From Lateolabrax maculatus (lineage: Eukaryota; Chordata; Actinopteri; Acropomatiformes; Lateolabracidae), in the NCBI GenBank assembly GCA_031216445.1, contig CM062198.1, forward strand, positions 806,001 through 870,000: 64,000 bases of DNA, written 5' to 3'. The notes under the pieces were generated by a model. That model searched no databases, had not been told where the DNA came from, and was given only the letters and a program-made list of their open reading frames with translations. The stretch's first letter is position 1; each line of letters opens with the position of its first letter. Below are positions 62,868 to 64,000 of this stretch, one piece after another. The position numbers and the translations under genes were made by a program.

Positions 62868-64000
62868 CACTGTAAAATCTAATTAGTTGACCTTACTTAA
62901 AAAAAGTATGCAAACTCGTTGCAAATTAAGCAAAGTAATCTTAAGAATAGTGAGTTAGAAAAGCTTGTTTATTTTAAGTGTGCAGTACCAAATCAAGTAG
63001 TACAACTAAAAAAAAAAAAAAAAAGTTCATGTAACTTAATAGCCATGCTTAGTGTTAACTTAATTTTTTCATTTTGTGTGGACTGCTTGATACAAATTTA
63101 ACCCCACTTAGAATTATGATACCTACTACTTACTACTCACTCATTTTTTTTCAGTTCATTTCAGTTCAGTTAAATTAAACAAACCAATTTCCTTGAATGG
63201 GTCCTTGTCCTTCTCCCATTTCTTATCTATTTTAGCTGTTATTACCTAATAAAGGGAAAAACACCACAAACATATACTTTAAAAGAACACTCACTGGGTT
63301 TGTTCAGCTGCATTACAACATTTATTAAAAAAATAATTGCATCACTGACAGATCTAGACTGAACAATAAATGTTCGATATTGTTACTTTTGATTCCAATT
63401 CTCCAATATAAAATGTGTGTTTTATCACTCATGTAATAACCTTACAATAAACAATAAAATTACTGTTCTCTATCCTCTTGTCATATTTAATGTATTTTAA
63501 AGCTAGTTGCAAAATTGCTCATAGTGTGATCTATGTCTGTTAGGCTATTGTAATAACAATATGCATTAAATCTATTATTCAGCCTCAAGTGTTCTGTTCC
63601 CAAGTATCACTTTCTTGTACATTCAAGTACAAAACAGCAGCTAAACAACAAACTTGTGGTTTGATTTGACTGTAGAACATGACATGGACATGGCAAAAAT
63701 AAAACCACATTTTTGTGAGCTAATTCTATGCATGTAACAGTCTCACAATATTAAACAGGTAAACACCTGATAATTACAGGACTTCAGTGCATGCAAAATC
63801 ATTGCATTTCTGATCAAAACTGAAAGTACAACAAATGCTTTTGTGTCCCAAAGCGAGCATCAGTCCAAGGTTTAAACCAACACAGAAAAACATCACTCCT
63901 TGGGTTTTGTATTTGTACTACATTATAACTACTATAATTAAAAGTTTTCCCAAAACACAAATGTAAACAGGTCAACCTTGCTAGGTTCCTTTCTGACAAC
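62868..64000 (-). mobile_element. DNA transposon, left end only (unit 9 into unit 10, cut by window edge)
   Basis: CACTG terminus at 62868 after TACT at 62864-62867. Only the AT-rich non-coding terminal segment is inside the window. Confidence 0.7.
63852..64000. repeat. Tandem array unit 10 (start only, cut by window edge)
   Basis: The first 149 bp of another unit, matching position 1 onward. It shows that the array continues past the right edge. No coding block is reached. Confidence 0.9.

Larger units (their letters stand above)
57972..63851. repeat. Tandem array unit 9 (short form)
   Basis: Short unit of 5880 bp with the scar at 61975-61988. A private substitution near 62170 changes a Glu codon to Gly in the integrase remnant. 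Confidence 0.95.

Noticed and set aside
1..64000. Assembly artefact (the same unit collapsed or duplicated falsely)
   Set aside because: Units carry private substitutions, shared subsets of markers, different microsatellite lengths and two size classes, which false duplication of one sequence would not give. I cannot exclude a wrong unit count without reads.
1..64000. CRISPR array, prokaryotic operon or phage island
   Set aside because: The repeats are kilobases long. The coding blocks are spliced with eukaryotic splice signals, and the content is ERV, LINE and DNA transposon.

Overview
The window looks like DNA from a teleost fish, probably a percomorph. It contains ERV1-type retrovirus pol remnants, a Rex1/CR1/L2-type LINE piece, a spreading fish repeat rich in AGTACTT/AAGTACT words, and a defective DNA transposon with CACTG ends. 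It also carries two gene families that I know from memory to be highly multicopy in fish. I see no prokaryotic features and no intact host gene. Species and family names rest on remembered motifs, not on a search.

Almost the whole 64 kb is one head-to-tail tandem array. Using the word AGCGAGCATC as an arbitrary phase marker, units begin at 1, 11389, 17260, 23130, 28995, 40342, 46208, 52088, 57972 and 63852 (last one partial). Two length classes occur: long (L, about 11.35-11.39 kb; units 1 and 5) and short (S, about 5.87-5.88 kb; units 2-4 and 6-9), in the order L-S-S-S-L-S-S-S-S. Copies are nearly identical, with scattered private and shared substitutions, small indels and microsatellite length changes. 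The array runs off both edges.

In a long unit the + strand order is as follows. First comes a minus-strand pseudogene block: the spliced 3' part of a SAMD3-like/PB1 protein, then the N-terminal part of a zinc-finger transposase-like protein. Next come upstream exons, a large imperfect inverted repeat, a CpG-rich putative promoter and first exon, and the fish AGTACTT repeat. The end of the DNA transposon follows, then the 5' part of ERV reverse transcriptase (minus strand), a LINE fragment, an ERV LTR, ERV integrase, RNase H and the 3' part of reverse transcriptase, and finally the other transposon end. The transposon spans unit borders. One copy with both ends lies at 28012-35407 (7396 bp), ends in CACTGTAAA inverted termini, and is flanked by TACT on both sides. 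The two flanking retroviral pieces are adjoining parts of one reverse transcriptase gene, so the transposon inserted into the ERV before the locus was amplified.

Short units derive from the long form by one deletion of about 5.52 kb, from upstream of the transposase-like gene to inside the integrase. All seven short units carry the same 14-bp scar. The deletion removes the putative promoter, upstream exons, one transposon end, the LINE, the LTR and half of the ERV, so only long units could plausibly be transcribed from their own promoter. The coding blocks are already broken in every copy (two in-frame stops, two frameshifts, one splice-phase mismatch). Their disruption therefore predates amplification, and nothing here is likely to make an intact protein. 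The most notable item is the nested history (ERV, then transposon with gene cargo, then a deletion-bearing macrosatellite) and the sequence traces of ongoing exchange among units.
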